Positions 7,244-15,374 of a stretch of DNA of 64,000 bases are shown here, one piece after another. The DNA comes from Pseudarthrobacter enclensis (GTDB lineage: Bacteria > Actinomycetota > Actinomycetes > Actinomycetales > Micrococcaceae), in contig NZ_KQ758599.1 of the NCBI RefSeq assembly GCF_001457025.1, positions 434,001 through 498,000 of the forward strand, read 5' to 3'. Positions within the stretch are counted from its first letter, which is position 1. Each line of letters starts with the position of its first letter. The notes beneath the pieces are model-generated. The model ran no database searches. It was not told the DNA's origin and saw nothing but the letters and a program-made list of their open reading frames with translations. A program made the position numbers and the translations under genes.

Positions 7244-7900
7244 ATGACCCGAATCGCAATCATCGGCGGCCACGGCAAAGTGGCCCTGCTCCTGTCCACC
7301 ATCCTCACCGGCGAAGGCCACAGCGTCACCTCCTTCATCCGCAACCCGGACCACTCCGCCGACGTCGCCGCCACCGGCGCAACGCCGGGGATCCTCGACA
7401 TCGAGAACGCTCCGACGGCGGCCATCGCCGAGGCGCTCCAGGGCCACGACGCCGTGGTGTGGTCAGCCGGTGCCGGCGGCGGAAATCCCGAACGAACCTA
7501 CGCCGTGGACCGGGACGCGGCGATCCGATCCATGGACGCAGCGGCCCAGGCCGGCGTCAACCGGTATGTCATGGTGTCCTACCTTGGAGCCGGCAGGGAC
7601 CACGGCGTGCCGGAGGACAACAGCTTCTTCGCCTACGCCGAGTCCAAGGCGGCGGCGGACGAGTACCTGCGCGGAACGGGGCTCGACTGGACCATCCTGG
7701 GGCCGGGGACGCTGACGGAGAAGGCGGGCACGGGCCGCATCGACGTCGACCCGCCGAAGGAAGGCGGCGGGGAGACCTCCCGCGCCAACACCGCCATCGT
7801 GGCTGCGGCCGTGCTGGACCTGCCCGAAACCGCGGGCCGGACCATCGGGTTCCGCGACGGATCGCTTCCCGTGGCCGCGGCGCTGGAGCCCCGGGCCTAG
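7244..7900 (+). CDS. NAD(P)-binding NmrA/SDR-like oxidoreductase
   Basis: A 218-residue atypical short-chain dehydrogenase. It has the Rossmann start IAIIGGHGKVALLL, the VVWSAGAGGG turn, and a YAESKAAADEYL segment with the Tyr-x3-Lys pair of SDR enzymes. Similar proteins (YwnB, YtfG type) act on quinones or as redox sensors; the substrate here is unknown. CAGAAT ends six bases before the ATG, so a leaderless start is possible, though the gene may also be read from the upstream operon. Confidence 0.82.
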   Translation: MTRIAIIGGHGKVALLLSTILTGEGHSVTSFIRNPDHSADVAATGATPGILDIENAPTAAIAEALQGHDAVVWSAGAGGGNPERTYAVDRDAAIRSMDAAAQAGVNRYVMVSYLGAGRDHGVPEDNSFFAYAESKAAADEYLRGTGLDWTILGPGTLTEKAGTGRIDVDPPKEGGGETSRANTAIVAAAVLDLPETAGRTIGFRDGSLPVAAALEPRA

Positions 7901-7984
7901 CCGGGGGCGGGAGCTGCCGTGCCGAACACGCGCCACCGCTGCGTGGCCCGCGCGGCAGCCTCCCGCCGCGGCCGGGCAGGGCTG

Positions 7985-8013
7985 TTGACCTCAGCCTGCA
8001 CCGCACAGATAAT
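7985..8013 (+). promoter_or_regulatory. Near-consensus promoter of the alpha-glucosidase gene
   Basis: TTGACC at 7985-7990 and GATAAT at 8008-8013 are separated by exactly 17 bases, the best sigma-70-type match in the window. An AT-rich patch at about 8025-8052 follows in the leader. No sugar-regulator operator was recognised. Confidence 0.75.
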
Positions 8014-8075
8014 GGCTGGGGAAGTAAATTTAGATTCAAAATAAAAACATCCGAACCGATGAAAAGGATCGTTCC

Positions 8076-9788
8076 TTGTCCACCACTGCCACGCTGGCAA
8101 CCCTGTCCGACTCCGACCGCCTGGCCGACCCCAACTGGTGGCGGCAGGCGTCCGTCTACCAGATCTACCCGCGCAGCTTCGCCGACTCCAACGGCGACGG
8201 CATCGGCGACCTGAAAGGCATCACCGCCAAGGTTCCCTACCTCAAAGCGCTGGGCATCGACGCCGTCTGGCTGAGCCCGTTCTACCCCTCGGCCCTCGCC
8301 GACGGCGGCTACGACGTGGACGACTACCGCGACGTGGACCCCAAGCTCGGCACGCTGGAGGACTTCGACGCGATGGCGGCCGCCCTTCATGGCGCGGGCA
8401 TCAAGCTCATCGCGGACATCGTCCCCAACCACTCCTCCAACCGGCACCGCTGGTTCCAGGAAGCCCTTGCCTCGCCCAAGGGCTCCCCGGCGCGCGACCG
8501 CTACATCTTCCGTGACGGCAAGGGCCCCAACGGTGAGTTCCCGCCGTCGGACTGGGATTCGGTGTTCGGCGGACCGGCCTGGGAGCGGATCACCGAACCC
8601 GACGGGACCCCCGGCCAGTGGTACATGCACATCTTCGCCAAGGAACAGCCGGACCTGAACTGGTCCAACCGCGAAATCCGCGACGACTTCCTCAAGACCC
8701 TGCGCTTCTGGTCCGACCGCGGCGTTGACGGCTTCCGTGTTGACGTGGCGCACGCGCTCACCAAGGACCTCACCGAACCGCTGCTGTCCAAGCTGGAGCT
8801 GAGCGCCGCCAACACCGGCGTGGACGGCTTCGACGACGGCACCCACCCGTTCTGGGACCGCGACGAAGTCCACGAGGTCTACGCCGAATGGCGCGAGGTC
8901 TTCAACGAGTACAACCCGCCGCGCACCGCTGTTGCCGAAGCCTGGGTGCACGCGACCCGGCGCGCCCGCTACGCCAGCCCGCAGGGCCTGGGCCAGGCCT
9001 TCAACTTCGACCTGCTGCAGGCCGATTTCGACGCCGCCGAGTACAAGGAGATCATCACCAGGAACCTGGCTGAGGCCGCGGCCACCGGCGCCTCCTCCAC
9101 CTGGGTGTTCTCCAACCACGACGTCGTCCGGCACGCCACCCGCTACGGCCTGCCGCAGATCGCCAAGGAGAAGGCCGGCGCCAAGGGCCAGGACGGCAAG
9201 GACTGGCTGCTCGCCGGCGGCCCCGCCGACCAGCTGGACGCGGAACTCGGTGAACGCCGGGCCCGGGCAGCGACGCTCCTGATGCTCGCCGTCCCGGGAT
9301 CCGCCTACCTGTACCAGGGCGAGGAACTCGGACTGCAGGAAGTCGCCGACATTCCGGAGTCCGAGCGCCAGGATCCCACCTTCTTCCGCAACAAGGGCGT
9401 GGAGATCGGCCGCGACGGCTGCCGGGTCCCGCTGCCCTGGAAGGTGGAGGGAACGTCCTTCGGCTTCGGCGACGGCGGATCCCACCTGCCGCAGCCGGAC
9501 TGGTTCAGCAAGTACGCCGTCGAGGCCCAGGACGGGACGCAGGGCTCCACCCTTGAGCTGTACCGCACCGCGCTGAAACTCCGCCGGGAGCTGCAGACCG
9601 GCGAGGAACTCGAGTGGGTGGACAACGGTGCCCCGGACGTCCTGCACTTCAAGCGTCCCAACGGCTGGCAGTCGGTGACCAATTTCGGCGGCACCCCCGT
9701 AGAACTGCCCGCCGGGGACGTGCTGGTCACCAGCGCGCCGCTGGAGGACGGAAAGCTGCCGGCCAACACCACGGCGTGGCTGCGCTGA
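8076..9788 (+). CDS. Glycoside hydrolase family 13 alpha-glucosidase
   Basis: A 570-residue (alpha/beta)8-barrel enzyme that should hydrolyse alpha-1,4- or alpha-1,6-linked gluco-oligosaccharides (maltose, isomaltose or sucrose type) in the cytoplasm; there is no signal peptide. GH13 motifs: YQIYPRSFADSNGDGIGDL at the start, DIVPNHSS, GFRVDVAHAL with the nucleophile Asp223, AVAEAWV with acid/base Glu288, and FSNHD with Asp349. The start is TTG at 8076 with AAGGA upstream. An aldo/keto reductase gene follows after 31 bases. The exact linkage preference cannot be read with certainty. Confidence 0.92.
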   Translation: MSTTATLATLSDSDRLADPNWWRQASVYQIYPRSFADSNGDGIGDLKGITAKVPYLKALGIDAVWLSPFYPSALADGGYDVDDYRDVDPKLGTLEDFDAMAAALHGAGIKLIADIVPNHSSNRHRWFQEALASPKGSPARDRYIFRDGKGPNGEFPPSDWDSVFGGPAWERITEPDGTPGQWYMHIFAKEQPDLNWSNREIRDDFLKTLRFWSDRGVDGFRVDVAHALTKDLTEPLLSKLELSAANTGVDGFDDGTHPFWDRDEVHEVYAEWREVFNEYNPPRTAVAEAWVHATRRARYASPQGLGQAFNFDLLQADFDAAEYKEIITRNLAEAAATGASSTWVFSNHDVVRHATRYGLPQIAKEKAGAKGQDGKDWLLAGGPADQLDAELGERRARAATLLMLAVPGSAYLYQGEELGLQEVADIPESERQDPTFFRNKGVEIGRDGCRVPLPWKVEGTSFGFGDGGSHLPQPDWFSKYAVEAQDGTQGSTLELYRTALKLRRELQTGEELEWVDNGAPDVLHFKRPNGWQSVTNFGGTPVELPAGDVLVTSAPLEDGKLPANTTAWLR

Positions 9789-9819
9789 TGCCGCTGCCCG
9801 GCGCGGCCAGGAAGCCGGC

Positions 9820-10761
9820 ATGCAGGAACTGATTTACGGCTGCATGGGCCTGGGCGGCAGCTGGACCGACGAACCACATGGCCCCGGCCACGTGGACGAG
9901 GCAGCAGCTGCCGTCCAGGCGGCGCTCGACGCCGGCATCACCCTGTTCGACCATGCGGACATCTACCGGAACGGAAAGTCCGAAGCCGTCTTCGGCGAGG
10001 TCCTTGCGGGCACTGCCGGGTTGCGGGACCGGATCCGGCTGCAGACCAAGTGCGGCATCAGGCTCAATGAGCGCGGGCTGCAGACGCACTACGACCTGAG
10101 CCGGGACGCCATCCTTGAACGGGTGGACGGCAGCCTGCGGCGGCTGCGGACTGACTATGTGGACGTCCTCCTGCTGCACCGCCCGGATCCCCTGGCGGAC
10201 CCCGCGGAGGTGGCTTCCGCCGTCGGGCAGCTGATGTCCGAAGGCAAGGTCCGGCACCTGGGCGTTTCCAACATGTCCGCGGCGCAGATTGAGGCACTGC
10301 AGGACCGGCTGGAGACGCCCGTGGTGGCCAACCAGCTGGAGATGAGCCTGCTCAAGCGGGCGTGGCTGGAGAGCCAGGTCCTGGTCAACCATGCCGAGCA
10401 CCTGGACTACAGCTTCCCGCACGGGACGGTGGAGTACTGCACCCGCAACAACATCACGCTCCAGGCCTACGGCTCGCTGGCCCGCGGCACCTACACGGGC
10501 GCGGAGCCGGAGAACCCCACGACGGCGGAGGCCGCCACGGCCCGGCTGGTCGGTGGGCTTGCCGAGCAGCACAACACTACGGGCGAGGCGATCCTGCTCG
10601 GGTGGCTGATGAAGCATCCGGCCGGGATCGCGCCGGTAGTCGGGACGGTGAATCCGCGCAGGATCAGCGCCTGTTCCGACGCCCCGAGGGTGGCGCAGGC
10701 ACTGAGCCGGGCCGACTGGTACCGGCTCTGGGTCACCGCACGGGGCAGCAACATCCCCTGA
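9820..10761 (+). CDS. Aldo/keto reductase (YdhF-like)
   Basis: A 313-residue TIM-barrel NADPH-dependent oxidoreductase. The catalytic tetrad is visible: Asp44 or Asp47 and Tyr49 in DHADIY, Lys77 in LQTKCG, and His120 in LLLHRPD. ISACSD is the usual cofactor loop area near the C terminus. AGGAAG precedes the ATG. It follows the alpha-glucosidase in the same direction and may share its transcript; the substrate is unknown. Confidence 0.9.
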   Translation: MQELIYGCMGLGGSWTDEPHGPGHVDEAAAAVQAALDAGITLFDHADIYRNGKSEAVFGEVLAGTAGLRDRIRLQTKCGIRLNERGLQTHYDLSRDAILERVDGSLRRLRTDYVDVLLLHRPDPLADPAEVASAVGQLMSEGKVRHLGVSNMSAAQIEALQDRLETPVVANQLEMSLLKRAWLESQVLVNHAEHLDYSFPHGTVEYCTRNNITLQAYGSLARGTYTGAEPENPTTAEAATARLVGGLAEQHNTTGEAILLGWLMKHPAGIAPVVGTVNPRRISACSDAPRVAQALSRADWYRLWVTARGSNIP

Positions 10762-10789
10762 GCAGTTCCTGAGGGGCCTGCCCAACTGG

Positions 10790-10837
10790 GTAGCAGCAAG
10801 TGCCGTTATGGGGCCCCGTAACGGCACTTGCTGCTAC
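10790..10837. repeat. 48-base near-perfect palindrome
   Basis: The arm GTAGCAGCAAGTGCCGTTA (10790-10808) is exactly complementary to the far arm ending at 10837, and the centre GGGGCCCC is itself self-complementary with one T-G pair between. It lies downstream of the aldo/keto reductase gene but is not followed by a T-run, so it may be a U-less terminator or a REP-like element. Confidence 0.75.
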
Positions 10838-10943
10838 CTGCTGTCACGGGGAAAGCGGTCATATCGGGTTTAGTTCGTATTGATCCTCACAAGGGGGCCC
10901 TTTTCTTCGGTGCGCCGGTTGCGGGGCAGATACTGTAGAAACC

Positions 10944-11807
10944 ATGACGTCTACCACCGCCGCCGAGACTGTACGGCCTGAACGCAGCATTCCCGCAGAG
11001 ATCGCCCGCTCCTGGCTCCTTGTCAACGCCATGAAAACGGAACTCTTCGACCAGTCCGCCGTCTCACGCGCAGATTCGATCATCCTGGACATCGAGGACG
11101 CCGTCGATCCCTCACAGAAGGACACCGCGCGGGCCAACGTGGTGGACTGGCTGTCCAGCGGCGGCCAGGCCTGGGTCCGCATCAACGACGCCACCAGCCC
11201 GTTCTGGGCTGACGACCTCGCCGGCCTCCGCGGCACCCCCGGCCTGCTGGGCGTGATGCTCGCCAAGACGGAATCGGCTGACCAGGTCACCGAGAGCTTC
11301 CACCGCATGGACGGCAAGACCCCGGTCATCCCGCTGGTGGAATCCGCCGTCGGCATCGAGGAAGCCAACAACATCGCCAAGGCCCAGGGCGCGTTCCGCC
11401 TTGCCTTCGGTTCCGGCGACTTCCGCCGCGACACCGGCATGGCCGCCACCCCCGAGGCCATGGCCTACCCGCGAGCCAAGCTGGTGGTTGCCAGCCGCGT
11501 GGGCAACCTGCCCGGTCCCATCGACGGTCCCACCGTCGGCACCAACCACCCGATCCTGCGGGAACAGACCGGCATCACCGTGATGATGGGCATGACAGGC
11601 AAGCTGTGCCTGGCCATCGACCAGACCCCGGTCATCAATGAGGTCATCAGCCCCACCCCGTCGGACGTCGCCTGGGCCACCGACTTCATGAACGACTTCG
11701 AAGCCAACGGCCGCGTTATCCGCGACGGCTCGGACCTGCCCCGCCTGGGCCGCGCCGAAAAGATCATGAAGCTCGCGGTCGCCTTCGGGGTGAAGCCGGC
11801 ACTGTAG
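10944..11807 (+). CDS. HpcH/HpaI aldolase / citrate lyase beta-like protein
   Basis: A 287-residue CitE-like CoA-ester lyase. Typical elements are IILDIEDAV, WVRIND near 76-81, VIPLVESAVGIEEA with the metal-binding Glu, and FGSGDFRRDTG with the metal-binding Asp. Stand-alone actinobacterial CitE homologues cleave or form (S)-malyl-, citramalyl- or related CoA esters; no citrate lyase alpha or gamma subunit is nearby, so it is not part of a citrate lyase complex. TACTGT ends seven bases before the ATG, suggesting a leaderless transcript. It overlaps the next gene by one base. Confidence 0.88.
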   Translation: MTSTTAAETVRPERSIPAEIARSWLLVNAMKTELFDQSAVSRADSIILDIEDAVDPSQKDTARANVVDWLSSGGQAWVRINDATSPFWADDLAGLRGTPGLLGVMLAKTESADQVTESFHRMDGKTPVIPLVESAVGIEEANNIAKAQGAFRLAFGSGDFRRDTGMAATPEAMAYPRAKLVVASRVGNLPGPIDGPTVGTNHPILREQTGITVMMGMTGKLCLAIDQTPVINEVISPTPSDVAWATDFMNDFEANGRVIRDGSDLPRLGRAEKIMKLAVAFGVKPAL

Positions 11808-12778
11808 TGTCCGCAGCCGCCCTGCCCACGGACCCCGTGACCGATGCCCCGCATCTGGTCCACGGGGTCTTTTGGGATGGACCTCCCGCCGCCAAAGCCG
11901 CGGACGACGCCGGGGCTCCGGTGCTTCGGCTCCAGTCGCCTGACCGGGGCCTGACGCAGCTTGCCCTCCATCCGGGCGCGCGGCTCGGGTTCCGGGTGGC
12001 GGGCCCGGCCACGTCCTGCCTGGGCCACGTCGTGGTCCGTTCGTCCACCCGGCGGGACCACATCCTGTGCACGGCCGCCGCACCTGCGGTCAAGGGCAGG
12101 CAGTGTGGGCGGTGCTTCGTCCTGGACGAGTCCCGCCTGATGCACGACTTCCACCGCGGCGGCCGGGTGACCCCCGGGCTGCGGGAGTACCTGATGCAGG
12201 AGCATTGGCTGTACGTGGCCACGTTCGCTGGCGGCGCCACCAAGGTGGGCACCGCCTCGGGCCCGCGCAAATGGAACAGGCTGGCCGAACAAGGCGCGGC
12301 CGTGGCCCGCTATGTCGCGAAGACCGACGACGGCCGGGTGGTGCGGATCCTCGAGGACCTGGTGACTGCGGGGCTTGGGCTGACCCAGCAGGTCCGCTCG
12401 GCAGCCAAGACCGCCGCGCTGCTGCAGCCGCGCACAGCCGCTGAACTGGACGCCATCAACAGCCGGCATGCGGCCGCGGTCCGGCAGCTGCTGGCCGGCG
12501 CCGGTAACGACGGTTTCACGGTGCGGGACGAATCCTGGGCACGGCCGGCCCAGGCGGCGGGGCTCTACGGTGCCGCGGAGCGCCACGCCTACCCCTATCC
12601 GCTGGACTCGGGCGGGCACGGGTTCACGGTCGCCGCGATCAGCGGAGCCAACGTCCTGGCCCGCCTGGACGGCACCGACGCACTGTTTGTGGTGGGCCTG
12701 GCACAGCTGGCGGGCCGCACCATCGAACCGGGACACTTCGCGTCACCGGTGCCCGCCGTGCAGGAGCCGCTGTTTTAG
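11807..12778 (+). CDS. DUF2797-family protein
   Basis: A 323-residue protein I place in the actinobacterial DUF2797 family. It has a cysteine-rich region (SCLGHVV ... ILCTAAA ... GRQCGRCF) that could bind zinc, followed by LYVATFAGGATKVGTA and a downstream RLAEQGA, which loosely resembles the start of a GIY-YIG nuclease fold. Function is unknown. The GTG start shares its first base with the stop of the CitE-like gene, so the two are translationally coupled. Confidence 0.65.
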   Translation: MSAAALPTDPVTDAPHLVHGVFWDGPPAAKAADDAGAPVLRLQSPDRGLTQLALHPGARLGFRVAGPATSCLGHVVVRSSTRRDHILCTAAAPAVKGRQCGRCFVLDESRLMHDFHRGGRVTPGLREYLMQEHWLYVATFAGGATKVGTASGPRKWNRLAEQGAAVARYVAKTDDGRVVRILEDLVTAGLGLTQQVRSAAKTAALLQPRTAAELDAINSRHAAAVRQLLAGAGNDGFTVRDESWARPAQAAGLYGAAERHAYPYPLDSGGHGFTVAAISGANVLARLDGTDALFVVGLAQLAGRTIEPGHFASPVPAVQEPLF

Positions 12779-12838
12779 CACGCCCGTGCGGCCTGGCCGC
12801 GGCCGGCGGGAGCCGCGCCTGCAGGGCCGGCAGCCCGG

Positions 12839-12844
12839 TAAACT
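12839..12844 (+). promoter_or_regulatory. -10 element TAAACT, leaderless GTG start
   Basis: TAAACT ends six bases before the GTG at 12851; no ribosome-binding sequence lies between. Confidence 0.55.
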
Positions 12845-12850
12845 GGCTGG

Positions 12851-13075
12851 GTGCTGAACGAATTCTGGGCCACCGCGCCAACCCGCTACAAAGTCCTGGT
12901 CTTCGGCGCCATGGGGCTGATCGCCGTCGGAATCATCCTGAACCTGGTGGGCAACACCAGCGGCAACCAGGGCCTGGCCATGGCCTCGCTGCCGCTGATC
13001 GGGCTGGGACTGGTCCTGCACGTGGCAGGCATCGTGGTCCGCGGGCAGGCCATCCGCAAGAACATCCGCCGCTAG
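12851..13075 (+). CDS. Small membrane protein (DUF3188-like)
   Basis: A 74-residue protein with two membrane segments (about 16-36 and 45-65) and a short basic C-tail (GQAIRKNIRR). It fits the DUF3188 family of actinobacteria, whose function is unknown. The start is a GTG with TAAACT (12839-12844) six bases upstream, a leaderless arrangement. Confidence 0.75.
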   Translation: MLNEFWATAPTRYKVLVFGAMGLIAVGIILNLVGNTSGNQGLAMASLPLIGLGLVLHVAGIVVRGQAIRKNIRR

Positions 13076-13130
13076 GAGCCGACGGCCCGGGGAAGCGGGA
13101 CCCGTTTTCGGCCCGCCACAACCCGGACGA

Positions 13131-13136
13131 TAGGCT
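13131..13136 (+). promoter_or_regulatory. -10 element TAGGCT of the hadA-like gene
   Basis: TAGGCT ends seven bases before the ATG at 13144, indicating a leaderless hadA-hadB-like transcript. Confidence 0.55.
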
Positions 13137-13143
13137 TGAGGCC

Positions 13144-13605
13144 ATGACTATCAATCCGGATCTGCAGGGCCGGAGCTACCCTGCCGCAGAGGTGTACGAC
13201 GTTGGCCGCGAGAAGATCCGCGAGTTCGCCCGGGCCGTGAAGGCCACCCACCCTGCACACTTCGACGTGGACGCCGCCAAGGCCCTCGGGCACAGCGACC
13301 TCGTGGCACCGCCCACCTTCGCCATCATCATCGCCCAGCGCGCCGACGCCCAGCTCATCGAGGATCCCGAAGCCGGCATCGACTTCTCCCGCGTGGTCCA
13401 CGCCGACCAGCGCTTTACCCACCACCGGCCGATCCTTGCCGGGGACCGCCTCGTCGCAGAGCTGCACGTGGACGGCGTCCGCGCCATGGGCGGGGGAGCG
13501 ATGATCACCACCCGCTCGGAAATCTTTGCCCTCGGCGACGGCGATGCCCGCGAAGCGGTCACCACCACCACCTCATCCATCCTGGTCCGCGGAGAGGGAC
13601 AGTAA
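13144..13605 (+). CDS. HadA-like MaoC-family dehydratase N-terminal subunit (UPF0336)
   Basis: A 153-residue hot-dog-fold protein. It matches the UPF0336/HadA family (opening FARAVKATHPAHFD ... DLVAPPTFAIII) and lacks the Asp-His dyad of the catalytic partner. In mycobacteria HadA pairs with HadB as the 3-hydroxyacyl-ACP dehydratase of mycolic acid synthesis. This organism is not expected to make mycolates, so a role in ordinary fatty acid or acyl-CoA metabolism is more likely. Its stop lies two bases before the hadB-like ATG. Confidence 0.85.
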   Translation: MTINPDLQGRSYPAAEVYDVGREKIREFARAVKATHPAHFDVDAAKALGHSDLVAPPTFAIIIAQRADAQLIEDPEAGIDFSRVVHADQRFTHHRPILAGDRLVAELHVDGVRAMGGGAMITTRSEIFALGDGDAREAVTTTTSSILVRGEGQ

Positions 13606-13607
13606 CC

Positions 13608-14045
13608 ATGAGCCCGAAATTCACCGACCTGGCAGCCGGCCAGGACATCGGCGCCCGCACCGTGGACGTCACCCGCACCGACCTGGTCAAGTACGCCGGC
13701 GCATCCGGCGACTTCAACCCCATCCACTGGAACGAGGCCTTCGCCACGGGCGTCGAACTGCCCGGCGTGATCGCGCACGGCATGTTCACCATGGGCGCGG
13801 CCGTGCAGCTGGTGACCGACTGGGCAGGCGATCCCGCCGCAGTCGTCGATTTCCAGACCCGCTTCACCAAACCGGTGGTCGTGGCGGATACCACCGGAAC
13901 CACGGAACCGGGCGCCACCATCGAGGTCAGCGGAACCATTGGAAAGCTCGACGCCGATGCCGGCACCGCCCGGGTGGACCTCACCGTGGTCTCGGCGGGC
14001 CAAAAAGTCCTGATGAAGGCCCAGGCCCTCGTCAAGCTCTCCTAG
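13608..14045 (+). CDS. HadB-like MaoC-family dehydratase, catalytic subunit
   Basis: A 145-residue single hot-dog protein carrying the R-specific hydratase motif: GASGDFNPIHWNE with Asp35 and His40 as the catalytic dyad, then ELPGVIAHGMFTMG. It should form a heterodimer with the product of the gene just upstream and hydrate/dehydrate 3-hydroxyacyl thioesters. The two genes are two bases apart. The order hadA-hadB-like followed by murB is conserved in actinobacteria. Confidence 0.87.
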   Translation: MSPKFTDLAAGQDIGARTVDVTRTDLVKYAGASGDFNPIHWNEAFATGVELPGVIAHGMFTMGAAVQLVTDWAGDPAAVVDFQTRFTKPVVVADTTGTTEPGATIEVSGTIGKLDADAGTARVDLTVVSAGQKVLMKAQALVKLS

Positions 14046-14055
14046 CCGTCCCCCT

Positions 14056-15333
14056 TTGGCCAAGACAGCAGCCGCCACCGTTTCACCCGACGTCACCCGG
14101 TGGCGCAACGCCGTCGTGGTGGCCTACGGCGCCAGCGGCCTCGCCTTCGCCTCCTGGGTATCGCGGCTCCCTGCCATCCGGGACGCGCTGGACCTCACCC
14201 CGGGCAACGTCGGCGTCCTCCTGCTGTGCATGACGCTGGGGTCCTTCGCCTCCGTGTCCGCCTCCGGGCTGATTGTGCTCCGGCTCGGCTCAAAGCAGAC
14301 CATCCGGACCGGCAGCATCATGGTGGGCTGCGGCCTGCTGCTCGCCGGCCTGGGAACGACCGTCCTGGCCAGTCCGGTGGCCACAGCGGCCGGACTGGCA
14401 GTCATCGGGCTGGGGACCGGCAGCTGGAACACGGCCTCGAACGTGGAAGGCGCGGCCGTGGAGCGGGCCGTGGGCCGGCACATCATGCCCCGGCTGCACG
14501 GCGCCTTCAGCCTGGGCACCGTGGCAGGGGCGGGGCTGGGCGCCGCTGCCGCCGCCGTGTCGCTGCCGGTGGCCTGGCACCTCGGTGCGGCGGGATTGGT
14601 GGTCGCCGTCTCGGTAGCCACGGCGGCCTCCTGGTTCCGTGCCGACAGCACCCCCGTCGCGGCCGAGCGGACCTACACCCCGGACCACTTCGAGGACCCC
14701 ACCACCGGGCCAATCCCCATCATCCAGGCGGGAAGCCCGGGAGACGCCCCGCTCGACAACAAGCGCAAGATCGCCCAGGCCTGGCGCGACCGCCGCACAC
14801 TGCTGCTGGGGGTGCTGGTCCTCGGCCTCGCCCTGGCGGAAGGGGCAGCGGGGGACTGGGTGGCCCTTGCACTGGCGGACGGCCATGGCCAGACGGACGC
14901 AGCCGGCGCCGCCGGGTACGGACTGTTCGTCACGTTCATGACCATTGGACGGTTCGCCGGAACACTGGTGCTCGACCGCTACGGCAGGGTTCCGGTGATG
15001 CGCTGGTGCGCCGCGCTGGCGGTCTTCGGGCTGGGCCTGTTCGTGTTCGCCCCGTCGCCCTGGCTGGCCTTCGTGGGGCTGGCGATCTGGGGCCTGGGCG
15101 CGTCCCTGGGATTCCCGGTAGGCATGTCCGCCGCCGCCGACGACCCCGCCAAGGCCGCAGCCCGGGTGTCCGTGGTGTCCACCATCGGCTACGGTGCTTT
15201 CCTCTGCGGTCCGCCGCTCCTGGGCCTGCTGGCCGAGCACGTGGGCATCCTGCACTCCCTGCTGGCCGTCATGGTGATGCTGGCCGTCAGCTTCGTCCTG
15301 TCACCGGTGGCCCGGAAGCCTGCCGGTACTTAG
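14056..15333 (+). CDS. MFS transporter (YbjJ-like, 12 TM)
   Basis: A 425-residue major facilitator protein with about 12 membrane segments and a central cytosolic loop (about 198-245, ADSTPVAAERTY onward). SWVSRLPAIRDAL and GNVGVLLL near the start resemble the YbjJ/Fuc-P-like branch. The substrate is unknown. The TTG at 14056, ten bases after the hadB-like stop, is the first usable start after an in-frame stop at 14011; it has no clear ribosome-binding site, so translation may be coupled to the gene upstream. Confidence 0.8.
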   Translation: MAKTAAATVSPDVTRWRNAVVVAYGASGLAFASWVSRLPAIRDALDLTPGNVGVLLLCMTLGSFASVSASGLIVLRLGSKQTIRTGSIMVGCGLLLAGLGTTVLASPVATAAGLAVIGLGTGSWNTASNVEGAAVERAVGRHIMPRLHGAFSLGTVAGAGLGAAAAAVSLPVAWHLGAAGLVVAVSVATAASWFRADSTPVAAERTYTPDHFEDPTTGPIPIIQAGSPGDAPLDNKRKIAQAWRDRRTLLLGVLVLGLALAEGAAGDWVALALADGHGQTDAAGAAGYGLFVTFMTIGRFAGTLVLDRYGRVPVMRWCAALAVFGLGLFVFAPSPWLAFVGLAIWGLGASLGFPVGMSAAADDPAKAAARVSVVSTIGYGAFLCGPPLLGLLAEHVGILHSLLAVMVMLAVSFVLSPVARKPAGT

Positions 15334-15362
15334 CGGAACTGCGTCAGGCAAGTATCTTCAAG

Positions 15363-15368
15363 TAACGT
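15363..15368 (+). promoter_or_regulatory. -10 element TAACGT of murB
   Basis: TAACGT ends six bases before the GTG at 15375, a leaderless arrangement. Confidence 0.45.
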
Positions 15369-15374
15369 GGACAG

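Noticed and set aside
13144..14045. Evidence for mycolic acid synthesis
   Set aside because: HadA/HadB-like pairs are widespread in actinobacteria without mycolates; nothing else here points to mycolates.
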